In this document: positions 8,466-17,710 of the stretch, piece by piece
How positions within the stretch are numbered: position 1 is the stretch's first letter
Layout: each line of letters opens with the position of its first letter
Assembly (NCBI RefSeq): GCF_003315615.1
Contig: NZ_PDCH01000008.1
Location: 20,204-84,203 of the forward strand
DNA from: Bifidobacterium xylocopae
GTDB taxonomy: Bacteria > Actinomycetota > Actinomycetes > Actinomycetales > Bifidobacteriaceae
DNA: 64,000 nucleotides
Direction: 5' to 3'
The notes under the pieces: model-generated
What the model was told of the DNA's origin: nothing
Seen by the model: only the letters and a program-made list of their open reading frames with translations
Databases searched by the model: none
Position numbers and translations under genes: made by a program

Positions 8466-9329
8466 TCAGTGACGGCCGGCATCGGCGGCCGCCACCCGGC
8501 GGACCAGGTCGAGCAGGGCGGCGGCCACACGGTCGGGCTGTTCGGCGGCGCTGAAATGGCCGCAGTCGGAAATGGCGGTGAAGGAGGGGTGGGACATCCG
8601 CATGGCATCGACCATGGCCTGCATGGCGGCGGGCGGGCTGGAGGGGTCCAGCTCCCCGGAGACGACCGCGGAAGGCACACGCACCGATGCCAAAATTTCA
8701 CGCTGGTCGGGTCTGCCGGCGGCCATGCGCTGCCGCCAGGCGATTCCCTCCGGACTCTGGTCCCGGATCCAGCCGGTGAACCGCTCGATGTATTCAGGCG
8801 AACGCTTGACCGTCGAGTCAGACGGCCCCGCCTGGGCGAACCCCATGACCGGCTCGACGCTATCTTCGCGCTCGGCCTGGGCCGCCACCCGCAGACGGTT
8901 GTCACGAGCCCCGGGCTTGTCGGCATCGGCTGTGGTATCGCAGAAAGCCAGCCCAGCCACCATGTCGGGATGGAGTCTCACCATGCCGGCGGCCGGGTAG
9001 CCGCCCATCGACAGCCCCACCCAGATGGCCCGCCTGTGGCCCAATCCCTTGAGCAGGTCCGCATACCCCTGGGTCATCCGGTCCAAGGCCTGGGGATAGG
9101 AGCCGTCCTCGGCGACCGGCCCGCTCTCTTCGGGGGCCGGGACCGGACTCAGGCCGGAGCCGGGCATGTCCGGCGCATACACCGCGAAAGGCTGCACCCC
9201 CGCCCTATCGGCCTGCTGGATCAGACTGCGCGCGCATTCGTCCCACATCCGGTGATCAACGGGGAAGGCATGCATGAGCACGACCGGAATTCCCTCCCCT
9301 TCGCGATATGCGTGGTTGACGATCTTCAT
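8466..9329 (-). CDS. Alpha/beta-fold hydrolase
   Basis: This 287-residue protein carries the nucleophile elbow GLSMGG (Ser about 107), an N-terminal LMHAFPVDHRMW segment resembling the oxyanion-hole region, and a C-terminal His in SDCGHFS. It is a cytoplasmic esterase or lipase-like enzyme of unknown substrate. The chosen ATG follows AGGAAGGA. An in-frame ATG 36 bases upstream lacks a ribosome site. It probably forms a transcription unit with nudC, given the short same-strand gap. The substrate cannot be told from sequence. Confidence 0.82.
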   Translation of the reverse strand: MKIVNHAYREGEGIPVVLMHAFPVDHRMWDECARSLIQQADRAGVQPFAVYAPDMPGSGLSPVPAPEESGPVAEDGSYPQALDRMTQGYADLLKGLGHRRAIWVGLSMGGYPAAGMVRLHPDMVAGLAFCDTTADADKPGARDNRLRVAAQAEREDSVEPVMGFAQAGPSDSTVKRSPEYIERFTGWIRDQSPEGIAWRQRMAAGRPDQREILASVRVPSAVVSGELDPSSPPAAMQAMVDAMRMSHPSFTAISDCGHFSAAEQPDRVAAALLDLVRRVAAADAGRH

Positions 9330-9462
9330 GCTCAATCCTTCCTGCTCATCAATGGACTCATACACGTTTCACCAGGACCGTCGCGGCCGCCGGACCCCTT
9401 CCCCACCTGATATAGGGCGCTAGGGCGACTTCCCCGGCTAGGGAAAGGCTCAGCTGCGGCCC

Positions 9463-10101
9463 CTATAGCACCCCGGCCCAGGCCAGCGCCTGCTTCAGGA
9501 TCCTGCCGTGGCCGCCCGGCATCTGACCGGCGAACACATCGAGCATGTCCGAATGGGGCTCCACCCATTCCACGTCCAGGGTCTCGTCCTGGCTCTTGCA
9601 GTCGCCGGCCACGGGCACCAGGTAGCACAGGGCTATGGCATGCTGGCGGGGGTCATGGAATTCCGAAACACCTGGCGTGGGGAAGAACTCGGCCACGGTG
9701 AAAGGCTGGACCGAAGGCGGCAGTTCAGGCAGGGCCAGCTCGCCAAGATCCTTGGAGATGTTGCGCGCCAGGGCTTCGCGGATGGACTCGTGATAGAGCA
9801 CGCGTCCCGTGATCAGGGTGCGCTGGATGTCCCCGGCCTCATCCACGCACAGGAGGGTTCCCACCTGGGCAACCCGCCCGGTCGCATCGGTGCGGGCCGG
9901 AACCACTTCCACATAGGGCATGGGGAGCCTGCGCCGGGCCCAGTCGATCTCATCCGGGCCCAGCCAGCCCGGAGGGTTGCCATGGCCCGAACCGCGTATG
10001 AAGTCCTCGGGGGTGATGTTCGAGAACTCACCCCTATCCTTCCCCGCGTCGTAGTCGGAGTCATCGGGTATCTCGTCATGTAGCACTGGCATGGCTCCCA
10101 T
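9463..10101 (-). CDS. Nudix-like protein, DUF4916 family
   Basis: About 212 residues, resembling the actinobacterial DUF4916 proteins annotated as Nudix hydrolase family. The region from GRVLYHES to SKDLGEL lines up with a Nudix box, but the catalytic REXXEE core is replaced, so hydrolysis by the usual mechanism is doubtful. The start is uncertain: ATG at 10101 or 10092, neither with a strong ribosome site. The frame extends much further upstream but that part looks non-coding. It stands alone, transcribed away from trxA. Confidence 0.7.
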   Translation of the reverse strand: MGAMPVLHDEIPDDSDYDAGKDRGEFSNITPEDFIRGSGHGNPPGWLGPDEIDWARRRLPMPYVEVVPARTDATGRVAQVGTLLCVDEAGDIQRTLITGRVLYHESIREALARNISKDLGELALPELPPSVQPFTVAEFFPTPGVSEFHDPRQHAIALCYLVPVAGDCKSQDETLDVEWVEPHSDMLDVFAGQMPGGHGRILKQALAWAGVL

Positions 10102-10249
10102 TATCGTGCCCGGGGCCACCGGTTTCAAGCCCGGGGACAGGCAAGCGCGGAATGCGCCAAGAGCATACTTCCAAGCCTGGTGGAATGCTGGAGGCAACAG
10201 AGTGGTTGGCCCTGTAAGAAGCAGGGCGGGACAGCAAGAAGGAGCGATC

Positions 10250-10606
10250 ATGGCTACGGTAACGTTGACTTCACAGAACTTCCAGGAGACCATCGAGAAG
10301 AACGACCTGGTATTCGTCGACTTCTGGGCTACCTGGTGCGGACCTTGCAAGGCCTTCGGACCCATCTACGACAAGGCCTCCGGCAGCAACAAGGACATCG
10401 TCTTCGGCAAGGTCGACATCGACCAGAACCAGGAGCTCGCGGCGGCGGCCGACATTCAGGCCGTGCCCACGTTGATGATCGCCAAGCAGGGTCAGATCAT
10501 CTTCAAGCAGGCCGGCGCCCTGCGCGCCTCGGACCTGGACGACGTGATCCGCCAGGCCCGCGAGGTCAAGCTGGATGAGGGCGCCAAGGAGCCCGTCAAC
10601 CAGTAA
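10250..10606 (+). CDS. trxA: Thioredoxin
   Basis: A 118-residue cytosolic protein disulphide reductant. The active-site motif WCGPC (Cys30 and Cys33) and the cis-proline segment VPTLMI are intact, and the length is normal for a single-domain thioredoxin. The ATG at 10250 follows AAGGAGCGATC. The open frame extends 53 codons further upstream without family similarity or a ribosome site, so I use the internal start. No thioredoxin reductase gene is in the window. Confidence 0.95.
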   Translation: MATVTLTSQNFQETIEKNDLVFVDFWATWCGPCKAFGPIYDKASGSNKDIVFGKVDIDQNQELAAAADIQAVPTLMIAKQGQIIFKQAGALRASDLDDVIRQAREVKLDEGAKEPVNQ

Positions 10607-10808
10607 GGTCTCCGGCAGGCTATCCGCGACACCGCCCTCCGGTGAACTGTACAAGCAGCCGCCGGGGGGCTAAAATGTGTCAGGAGTGTGCATTCCGACG
10701 GCGCTTCGGCCGGTTCTCTTCGGAGGTCGAAGCCGCATGCCACCCGGGGTCAAGCCCCGGATACGAGAAAGTCCGTCGAGGACGAACAGGCAGAGCAAGA
10801 GGAGCGTA

Positions 10809-11822
10809 ATGGCGTCCCATCGCAAGGACCGTACAGCCGGGTTCAAGGCTTTGACCCGGCGGCAGTGGATGCGTATCGCGGCGGGCTGCGCGGCAGCCGT
10901 CATGGTGATCGGGGCCGGCGTGGCCGCAGGCGGTTACCACCACTTCCAGAGCACGTCCTCCGACCCTTCCGCCATGGCCTTCTCCGCAACCCAGTCCAAG
11001 AGCGCCGAGGTCTCCCGCGACAACGTACGCAGGTCCCTCAATCAGGGTGCGGGCGGGTCCAGCTCCGGCACCTCGTATGTCAATGTGGAGATCAATGGGG
11101 CCAAGCGAGTCGTCCTGGGCAACCATTTCACCACCGTCAAGTCCGTGCTCGACGCGGGTGACATCACCCTCGAGCCCGGCGACCAGGTCTCACCCTCCCT
11201 CAGGACCAAGGTGAGCGAGGCCACCACCATCAAGGTTGAACGTACCGATGCTTCGGTGAAGACCGAGGAATCCGCCATCCCCTTCAACACCATCGAGGAA
11301 AGGACCGACTCGTTGCCGGCCGGCAGCACCAAGGTCAAGACCGAGGGGCGGAACGGCGTGATGGAGACCACTTCACTGATCACCAAGGCGGGCGGCAAGA
11401 GCCTGTCCTCAAACATCTTCGCATCCTTTGTAAAGCAGGCCCCTGTAGCCAAGGTCGTGCTGGTAGGCACCGGTTCAGCCGGCTCGTCCCCCTCCGCCCC
11501 CGGTTCGTCCACGACCGCCCCGATCGGCGATTCGCAATCCATCGCCCATGAGCTTGTGCTCTCCAAGGGCTTGGGCGAAGGGGAGTTCACCTGCCTGGTC
11601 CAGCTGTGGAACAAGGAGTCCGGCTGGCGCACCAATGCAGCCAACCCCTCGGGTGCCTACGGCATCCCGCAGGCCCTGCCCGGTTCCAAGATGGCTGAGG
11701 CTGGCCCCGACTGGCAGAACAATGCCCGCACCCAGATAACCTGGGGCTTGGGATACATCGCCGGACGGTACGGCACCCCCTGTGGTGCCTGGTCACACTC
11801 CCAGTCCTCCGGCTGGTATTAA
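10809..11822 (+). CDS. Secreted G5-domain cell-wall hydrolase (resuscitation-promoting/transglycosylase type)
   Basis: 337 residues. A basic N-terminus precedes one membrane helix (about residues 20-42), then a DUF348-like segment, a G5 domain (about 150-230) and a Ser/Pro/Gly-rich linker. The C-terminal domain is lysozyme-like, with the presumed catalytic Glu in NKESGW and the family end SHSQSSGWY. Proteins of this design bind and cut peptidoglycan outside the cell during growth or separation. The ATG at 10809 follows AGAGGAGCG. An in-frame upstream extension lacks support. A strong intrinsic terminator follows immediately. Confidence 0.88.
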   Translation: MASHRKDRTAGFKALTRRQWMRIAAGCAAAVMVIGAGVAAGGYHHFQSTSSDPSAMAFSATQSKSAEVSRDNVRRSLNQGAGGSSSGTSYVNVEINGAKRVVLGNHFTTVKSVLDAGDITLEPGDQVSPSLRTKVSEATTIKVERTDASVKTEESAIPFNTIEERTDSLPAGSTKVKTEGRNGVMETTSLITKAGGKSLSSNIFASFVKQAPVAKVVLVGTGSAGSSPSAPGSSTTAPIGDSQSIAHELVLSKGLGEGEFTCLVQLWNKESGWRTNAANPSGAYGIPQALPGSKMAEAGPDWQNNARTQITWGLGYIAGRYGTPCGAWSHSQSSGWY

Positions 11823-11832
11823 ATTCCCGAAA

Positions 11833-11863
11833 GGGGGCCCCGAGAGGCCCCCCTTTTTTTTTT
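11833..11863 (+). terminator. Intrinsic terminator after the G5-domain hydrolase
   Basis: A GGGGGCCCC / GGCCCCC hairpin with a GAGA loop is followed by a run of ten T. This is a classic Rho-independent terminator, ending the gene that stops at 11822. Confidence 0.95.
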
Positions 11864-12199
11864 AGCCTAATCCTGCTTCCGCAATGCAGCCTCGTATTGC
11901 AGTGGCATCCATGGTACGGTCACGCGACCGGGACTTGCACAACTCCCACGCTGACCCCTATTTCGGGGGAATACACCCGAAGGCATTGAACCCAAGCCGA
12001 AACCGCCGCTGCTCAGGATGCTGCCGGCAACGAGGCATATCGACGGCCTTGGCCAGGCGGCAGGCCTAGCCTTTCAGCATGGCCACGGAATTCCGCACAG
12101 ATCAACAGCGGACATCACCTGCCCACCTTCCATCCCGGCAGCCCGGGCGATGCGAACCACCTGCTTTCACCCTGAAGCCACCGCCGACCAGCCTACACA
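11864..12199. other. Intergenic stretch with no recognisable gene
   Basis: About 340 bases lie between two terminators. Short open frames exist but none has a ribosome site or a recognisable product. I see no tRNA or repeat here. Confidence 0.6.
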
Positions 12200-12236
12200 G
12201 AACGGCCCACCCAGGTGGAACCCGGGTGGGCCGTTC
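12200..12236 (-). terminator. Hairpin terminator after the purine permease
   Basis: A perfect 13-bp inverted repeat (GAACGGCCCACCC / GGGTGGGCCGTTC) with an 11-base loop lies 21 bases beyond the permease stop at 12258. There is no clear T-tract on the minus strand, so efficiency is uncertain. Confidence 0.7.
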
Positions 12237-12257
12237 CTTTGTCGCGCGTCTCCTGAC

Positions 12258-13658
12258 CTAGAAGATGGCTTGAAGGACGAAGTCCAGGATGAAGAGGGCG
12301 CCGACCCCCCAGATGATCGGGTGGACCTCCTTCGCCCGGCCCTTGCAGGTCATGGTCAGGCAGTAGGTGATGAAGCCCGCGGCCACACCATAGGAGATGG
12401 AGTAGGAGAAGCCCATGAAAATGGCCGCGAAGAAAGCGGGGATCGCCTCGGTCAGATCCGACCACTTGATCTCACCGAAGGAGGACATCATCATGCATCC
12501 CACGATGACCAGGACAGGAGCGGTTGCGGCTCCGGGCACGGCAGACACCAAGGGTGCGAACAAAGCGGAGAGGGCGAAGCAGGCGGCGATGACCACGGAT
12601 GTCAGTCCGGTGCGACCGCCCGCCGCAATACCGGAGGCGGACTCGACGAAGGTCGTGGTGTTGGAGGTGCCGAAGAGGGCGCCGAAGGAGGTGGCGGTGG
12701 CATCGGCGAACAGGGCCCGGTCCATCTTGGAGGAGAAACCGGCACCGGTCTCCAGGGCCTGCTCGTCGGCATCGGAGAAGATGCCCGAGCGGCGGCCTGT
12801 GCCTACGAAGGTGCCGATCGTGTCGAAGGTGTCCGACAGGGAGAAGGCGAAGATGGTCACCAGCACCATGGGCAGTTTGGCCGGGTCGGAGAAGAGGGCG
12901 GGGAAGCCGGCCGGGGTGAAGATGGCCAGGAAGGTCTGCGGCAGCTGGGAGAAGGCCTGCCCCAGGTCGACGGACTTGGCGGCGGTGGTGACACCCATGG
13001 GGATGCCGATCAGTGTGACCGCAATGATGGCGATCACGAACGCGGCCTTGTTCAGGATGGCCCAGCGGCCCCGGAACTTGCAGAGCAGGAGGACGACCGT
13101 GATGACCAGACCGATCACGAACAGGATCGTCGAGGGCGTATCGAAGGTGGTCAGCGAGGGGTTGGCGCCGGCGGCCGAGGACTTGTCGGGGCTGAACTTG
13201 ATGATGCCGACGTTGAGCAGCCCCACGTAGGCGATGAAGACGCCGATGCCGCCGCCGATCGCATGCTGAAGGATGGGCGGGATGGCGCGGATGATCATCT
13301 TGCGCAGCTTGGTGGCCGTTACGATGATGTTGATCACGCCGCAGATGAAGACCATGGACAGGGTCTCCTGCCAGGTGAAGCCCAGGCCTTTGACCACGGT
13401 GAAGGTGAAGAAGGCGTTGAGCCCGACGCCCGGTGCGACGCCGTAGGGCACGTTCGCCACGAACGCCATGATCAGGGTGCCGATGATGGCGGCGATGATG
13501 GTGGCAATGAAAACTGCCCCCCATGGCATGCCTGCCGTGGAGAGGACCGAGGGGTTGACCGCGATGATGTAGGCCATCGCGAAGAAGGTCGTCAGGCCAG
13601 CGACGACCTCTGTTGAAACTGTGGTATGATTCTCTGTAAGCCTGAACAGCCCGTGCAT
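12258..13658 (-). CDS. NCS2-type purine permease (AzgA/PbuG-like adenine/guanine/hypoxanthine transporter)
   Basis: This 466-residue inner-membrane protein has about 12-14 hydrophobic segments. The AzgA-family signature GVAPGVGLNAFFTF is present near residues 75-90, as is a second signature around TTTFVESASGIAAGGRTG, which matches the conserved family region. Members import hypoxanthine, guanine or adenine with protons. The start ATG at 13658 has TAGGAG upstream. It is a single-gene unit; I do not recognise a purine riboswitch in the 185-base upstream region. Confidence 0.9.
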   Translation of the reverse strand: MHGLFRLTENHTTVSTEVVAGLTTFFAMAYIIAVNPSVLSTAGMPWGAVFIATIIAAIIGTLIMAFVANVPYGVAPGVGLNAFFTFTVVKGLGFTWQETLSMVFICGVINIIVTATKLRKMIIRAIPPILQHAIGGGIGVFIAYVGLLNVGIIKFSPDKSSAAGANPSLTTFDTPSTILFVIGLVITVVLLLCKFRGRWAILNKAAFVIAIIAVTLIGIPMGVTTAAKSVDLGQAFSQLPQTFLAIFTPAGFPALFSDPAKLPMVLVTIFAFSLSDTFDTIGTFVGTGRRSGIFSDADEQALETGAGFSSKMDRALFADATATSFGALFGTSNTTTFVESASGIAAGGRTGLTSVVIAACFALSALFAPLVSAVPGAATAPVLVIVGCMMMSSFGEIKWSDLTEAIPAFFAAIFMGFSYSISYGVAAGFITYCLTMTCKGRAKEVHPIIWGVGALFILDFVLQAIF

Positions 13659-13844
13659 AGTTCTCCTATGTGAGTCATGATTTGGCGATCCGACAAACAG
13701 CAGGATAGCACGGGCTCCAGGCTTTTCCTTTTTCCGGTCTCAAAACGTGTCGCGCCGCCGCTGGTGTGATACCCCGACCACGAACTCAAACCGGTTCCAG
13801 GCATGGTACCGGCCCGCCTCATATGTCAGTCCGGCCTGCCAGGT

Positions 13845-14849
13845 TCACAGGGCCGCGATCAGCAGGTGGCCGCCGATCATCATCACCGTGCCCATCACCG
13901 CGGTAAGGGCGAGGGTGAATCCGGCCAGGCGGGCGTTGCCCAAGACCTTGTCGGTGAACATGGTGGCGAACACCGCCGTGGGCGACAGGCAGCACAGTGC
14001 CACGGCCTCGCGCACGGTCGGGTCGAAGGGCAGCAGGAACCAGGCGGCCGCCGCGAAGATCAGCCCGAAGGGCAATCTCCAAGCCAGCACCTGGGCCACG
14101 TCCTTGATGTCCCGCGACCCGGAGGGCAGTTCCATCAGCATGCCCACCATGATCATCGCGCAGAAGGAGTTGGCCCCTGAGAAGGGCTGCGTGACCTGTG
14201 CCACCCAATGGGGCAGGTTCCAACCAAGGAGCATCATGATCGCCATGACCAGGTATACATCGAAGCAGACCGAACCCAGGAAACCCTTGATCACCCCCTG
14301 GGCGAGGGCCTTGCGTCGCAAGCGCCTGGCGTCGGGGTCGTCGGTGCGCGGGGAGGGCATGACCGGCGCATCCACCGCCCCCTGTTCGGACAGGGGTCTG
14401 CCAGGCTGAATATGCAGGAGATTCTGGGTCATGACGGACGTGCCGGCCGCCACCATCACGTCGTTGCCCAGATCGAACATGGCCGCCGGCACCAGTGCAG
14501 CCGGACCGATCAGCAGCTGGAGCATGGGGAAGCTGAAACAGCCGATGTTGAAACCGGACGTGTTGAGCATCAGGAAGGCACGACGGCCCACCGGCGTGCG
14601 CCTGGTGGTCAGGTAGACGCCCAGGGGCGGCAGCAGGGCGGCCAGCACCGCGAACGCCGACAGCAGCAAAAAGCTCACCTGGTGGGGGTTGGTAGCGAAG
14701 GAATAGATGATGGCCCCGGGCAGGACCAGGTCGAACTCAAGTGTCTGCACGACCCGGTAGTCACGCTCCCCCAGGAGTCCGAAGCGTTTGAAAAGGTATC
14801 CCGCAAGGATGATCGCCAACAGCGTCGCCGGCTGTATCAGCATCCCCAT
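13845..14849 (-). CDS. AEC-family transporter (auxin efflux carrier type)
   Basis: This 334-residue membrane protein has about ten hydrophobic segments split into two groups of five by a polar loop near residue 170. This is the AEC layout, including the N-terminal GYLFKRFGLL and the motif NTSGFNIGCF. Bacterial members transport organic anions such as malate or malonate, but the substrate here is unknown. The ATG at 14849 follows AGGAGGGGCCG; an upstream in-frame codon 36 bases away is less likely. Confidence 0.85.
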   Translation of the reverse strand: MGMLIQPATLLAIILAGYLFKRFGLLGERDYRVVQTLEFDLVLPGAIIYSFATNPHQVSFLLLSAFAVLAALLPPLGVYLTTRRTPVGRRAFLMLNTSGFNIGCFSFPMLQLLIGPAALVPAAMFDLGNDVMVAAGTSVMTQNLLHIQPGRPLSEQGAVDAPVMPSPRTDDPDARRLRRKALAQGVIKGFLGSVCFDVYLVMAIMMLLGWNLPHWVAQVTQPFSGANSFCAMIMVGMLMELPSGSRDIKDVAQVLAWRLPFGLIFAAAAWFLLPFDPTVREAVALCCLSPTAVFATMFTDKVLGNARLAGFTLALTAVMGTVMMIGGHLLIAAL

Positions 14850-14927
14850 CGGCCCCTCCTCGCGCGCTCGGCAGTGCCCTCCCATACTAGCGCCGGCAAC
14901 CCCTCCCCCGCCAACCCCCGCCCGCGC

Positions 14928-15967
14928 TCAGCCTGCGGACCCGCCCTGCTGCTTCTGGACGTTCTGGACGAAGCGGTCGAAGTCGGAGATATTGCGCTTG
15001 TCGAACTTGGCGAACTCCTCTCGCGCGCGCCGGTCGGCCTGGCTCTTGTTCATCCTGCCCCGGCCTTCCAACAGTTGCCCGCCGGTCAGCCCGATGTACT
15101 GGTCGCACAGGGCGACGCACTCGCTCATGGTGGTGATCGTATGGTTGCGCACCCGCAACTCCGCCGCATCCAGGAAACCCGACACCAGCTGGTTGAGATG
15201 CCCGATCTCCTCCTCACTCAGGTAATTTTGACCACAGTCACATCCGAGGAGTGGATACGGCCATCCGGCGACCCCTTCCAGGAAGCAAGCCCCATGTTCG
15301 GCTTCGCTGCATCCGCCCGTTCGGCGATGATCTCAGCCGCGGTATGACCGCTGATGACGTAGTGGAACTTGTTCTGAATGCCGACGAAGAGGTCGCGCGC
15401 GGTCTGCGAGTGGGGGTCGTAGTCCACGCTGATGTCCTGGAACAGGTCGGTCACCTTCTGGTAAAAGCGCCGCTCGGAGGCCCGGATGTCGCGGATGCGG
15501 CCCAGCAGCTCGTCGAAGTAGTCCAGACCGAAGGGCGTCCGTTCTTGAGCATGTCGTCGTTGAGGGCGAAGCCTTTGATGATGTACTGCCTGAGCGTACC
15601 GGTCGCCCACTGGCGGAACTTGGTGGCCTGCCTGCTGTTCACCCGGTAAACCCACTGCAATGATCGCGTCCAGGTTATAGTAGGCCACACGCCTCGAAAC
15701 CCTTCTGCCGCCTTCGTTGCGAACTATTTCCATTTTGGAAACAGTTGCCTCTTCCTGCAGCTCTCCTTCCGCAAAAATGTTGTCCAAATGCTTCGATATT
15801 GCCGGCGTCTTCACTCCGAACAGTTGAGCAATGCCCTTTTGTGGCAGCCAGAAGGTCTCATCCCGGTAGGTCACCTCCACCGGCACATTGAGCCCGTCCT
15901 GCTGGTAGAGCACAATCTCCGCCTTGGGCCCGGCCTCACCGCCCGTCCCATCCGTCATCTCCGCCAT
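14928..15967 (-). pseudogene. RhuM-family protein gene broken by three frameshifts
   Basis: The frame starting at the ATG 15967 (ribosome site AAGGTGACC) encodes the RhuM N-terminus (EIVLYQQDG..., WLPQKGIAQLFGV). Protein similarity then jumps frames. There is one extra T in GGTTTACC near 15645, one missing C near 15528 restoring the frame, and one missing A near 15230 creating a TGA. The C-terminal part continues in another frame to 14928 (DAAELRVRNH, TMSECVALCDQYIG). RhuM-like proteins, named from a Salmonella pathogenicity island gene, are common accessory genes of unclear function. All three breaks lie in short homopolymers, so sequencing error is an alternative to real decay. Confidence 0.8.
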
Positions 15968-16307
15968 ATTGGTCACCTTTACCCTTCGTGTTGCCTTGCT
16001 GTAAGCGCCTGTTTCCACCGAGGCTGGCAGGCCGCCGAGCCGAGCCCGGAAAGGCAGGGGAGGAATGTGGTCGAGTGTGACAAAACCCCCGCTGGGCGCA
16101 GGCAATTGTCCGCCAGAGGGGCCCAGAGCAGTCAAGGTCGCGGCGGCGATAATAGAGTGGATGGCAATGTTGGCGGTGGATTGCGGCCGGCCCGGTTGGG
16201 GAATCGGGGGCAGCGGTCGCGCACTCCCCCGCCCCGGCAGTGTGTTCCGTAAGGCCCGGCAGCCCCGTCCGCTCCGGACCGACCGCAGTCACAAGGGGAT
16301 TTTGCTC
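15968..16307. other. Intergenic stretch before the RCC1 relic
   Basis: 340 bases without a supportable gene. The last 20 bases contain AAGGGG, which serves as the ribosome site of the ATG at 16308. It presumably holds divergent promoters for the RhuM-like gene and the RCC1 relic, but no clear hexamers stand out. Confidence 0.5.
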
Positions 16308-17375
16308 ATGTGCAGTTTCCGTACCGCCAGCGCCACTTGCGTGGCCCTGTCACTGATTGTCGTGGGGGGGGGGGGGCTTCAATTCGTAAGCACGGCCAAC
16401 GCACCCTGTCCACCAAGCCTCCCCAAGCCACCTGACACGCGGCCGCACCCCCGGTACGGAAACCGTAGACGAATTCACCCCCTCCCCCAACAAAGGCCCA
16501 GCCAACACCACGGGCAGCCACGCCACCATCACCCCACCCACTCCACCGGCCAGCGGCATCACCTTCACCCAAATCAGCACAGGCTACGGGCACAACCTGG
16601 CTATCGGATCAGACGGACATGCCTATAGCTAGGGTTACGGCTACTACGGCCAACTCGGCGACGGCACCGAAGATGACTAGAACACGCCCGTGCGCATCAA
16701 CGACCCTGCCGGCAAACCCAACACCACATGGACCGCCATCAGCTCAGGCTGGTACCACAGCCTCGCCATCGACAGCGGCCACCACGCCCACAGCTGGGGA
16801 CAAAACACCTACGGCCAACTCGGCAACGGCACCACCTCCAACCGGAAAACGTCAACACCCGTCAACGACCCTGCAGGCAAATCGGGCACAACCTGGACCG
16901 CCATCAGCACAGGCGGCGCAACCAGCCTCGCCATCGACAGCGACAGCCACGCCTACAGCTGGGGAGCAACGATAAAGGACAACTCGGCGACAACACCACC
17001 ACCGACCGCGCCAGGCCCATCCCCGCGGGCGCCCCGCCGATCGTGGTCACCGGCGTCCAATTCGATCAGACCGAAGCCAGCCCGGCCCCTACCTGCGACA
17101 CCACCAGCAAGGTGTGGAAGCTGAAGGCCCGGCCCACATCCCAGGCCCCATCACTAGCAACATCCACTGGGCACTCGGCGGTGTGCCCAAGACGGCTACC
17201 CCCCTCCCCTACACCTACGTGTATACCCTCCCCAAAGCCGGCAGCCTACCCCTGCAACGCCTAGGCGGCGGCACCCTCTTGTTACTTCAACCTACTGACC
17301 GCGCTCACGCTATACGGCCACCAAACGGCCCGGCACCGCCAACGCCCCGGAAAGCACACCCAGGTCAGCGCCTGA
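16308..17375 (+). pseudogene. Decayed RCC1-repeat cell-wall surface protein gene
   Basis: The ATG at 16308 starts a typical signal peptide (MCSFRTASATCVALSLIVVG) followed by Gly residues from a 13-G run and a plausible ANA cleavage site. Downstream, in another frame, are RCC1/ATS1-type repeats: GYGYYGQLGDGT, NTYGQLGNGTTSN, DKGQLGDNTTT. Two TAG stops interrupt them (16630 and 16678). At the first, the other repeats have Trp (HAYSWG). Further frameshifts occur near 16440, 16970, 17118 and 17290. The 3' end encodes a sorting signal, LPKAG, then a hydrophobic segment and a basic tail ending at TGA 17375. It once encoded a wall-anchored beta-propeller protein and is clearly non-functional as read. 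Confidence 0.85.
16364..16376 (+). repeat. Poly-G tract (13 G) in the signal-peptide region of the RCC1 relic
   Basis: Thirteen consecutive G begin at the third base of codon 19 of the frame starting at 16308. At this length the frame continues through a normal signal-peptide end. Losing or gaining one G leads to a stop within about 25 codons. Confidence 0.92.
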
Positions 17376-17435
17376 GCCGATCGGAGCGGAGCGCATATCA
17401 ATACCCAGCCCGGCAGTCCCCTTGCTGCCGGGCCG
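17347..17435 (+). repeat. Direct repeat copy 1: 3' end of surface-protein gene plus terminator
   Basis: About 89 bases covering the last codons (PGKHTQ), the stop codon, the spacer GCCGATCGGAGCGGAGCGCA and the hairpin. They are nearly identical to 20981-21069 after the LRR gene. This points to duplication or recombination between the two surface-protein genes. Confidence 0.9.
17408..17433 (+). terminator. Hairpin terminator after the RCC1 relic
   Basis: A GCCCGGCAG / CTGCCGGGC stem of 9 bp, without a T-tract. The same element follows the LRR gene. Confidence 0.65.
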
Positions 17436-17533
17436 TTCCATACCAACCGGTCCAGCCAGGCCAATCAACCAACCTGCGTTATGGACGGCCAGACCAACTG
17501 ACCGCCTATCTCGTTTATATCCCCATACCCGGC

Positions 17534-17710
17534 TCAGGCCGCTACTTGGGCGGGGGCCCGCCGGTGGGCGGCCCGGTAGAAGAGCGTGAAACCGGCGGAG
17601 GACATCGTACCCAGCCCGCCGCCAGCAAGCACAGCGCTGGCATACATGAACGACAGTAACGAGAACAGGAGCGGCAAGATTTGCTGATACCCGCCCAAAG
17701 GCACCGACAT
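17534..17710 (-). CDS. Small hydrophobic ORF, possibly a gene remnant
   Basis: A 58-residue frame starting MSVPLGGYQQILPLLFSLL, with one or two membrane helices and a basic tail. It is too regular in hydrophobicity to be an obvious shadow, yet it has no strong ribosome site. The same frame is open further upstream, to about 17902, apart from a single TAG just before the ATG. A run of 10 G (coding strand) lies 40 bases upstream. It may be the C-terminal half of a broken membrane protein. I do not recognise the family. Confidence 0.4.
   Translation of the reverse strand: MSVPLGGYQQILPLLFSLLSFMYASAVLAGGGLGTMSSAGFTLFYRAAHRRAPAQVAA

Noticed and set aside
16630..16680. Reassignment or read-through of TAG as Trp
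   Set aside because: The same gene has several frameshifts, and TAG is an ordinary stop in the rest of the window (for example the guanylyltransferase gene at 40385); decay is simpler.
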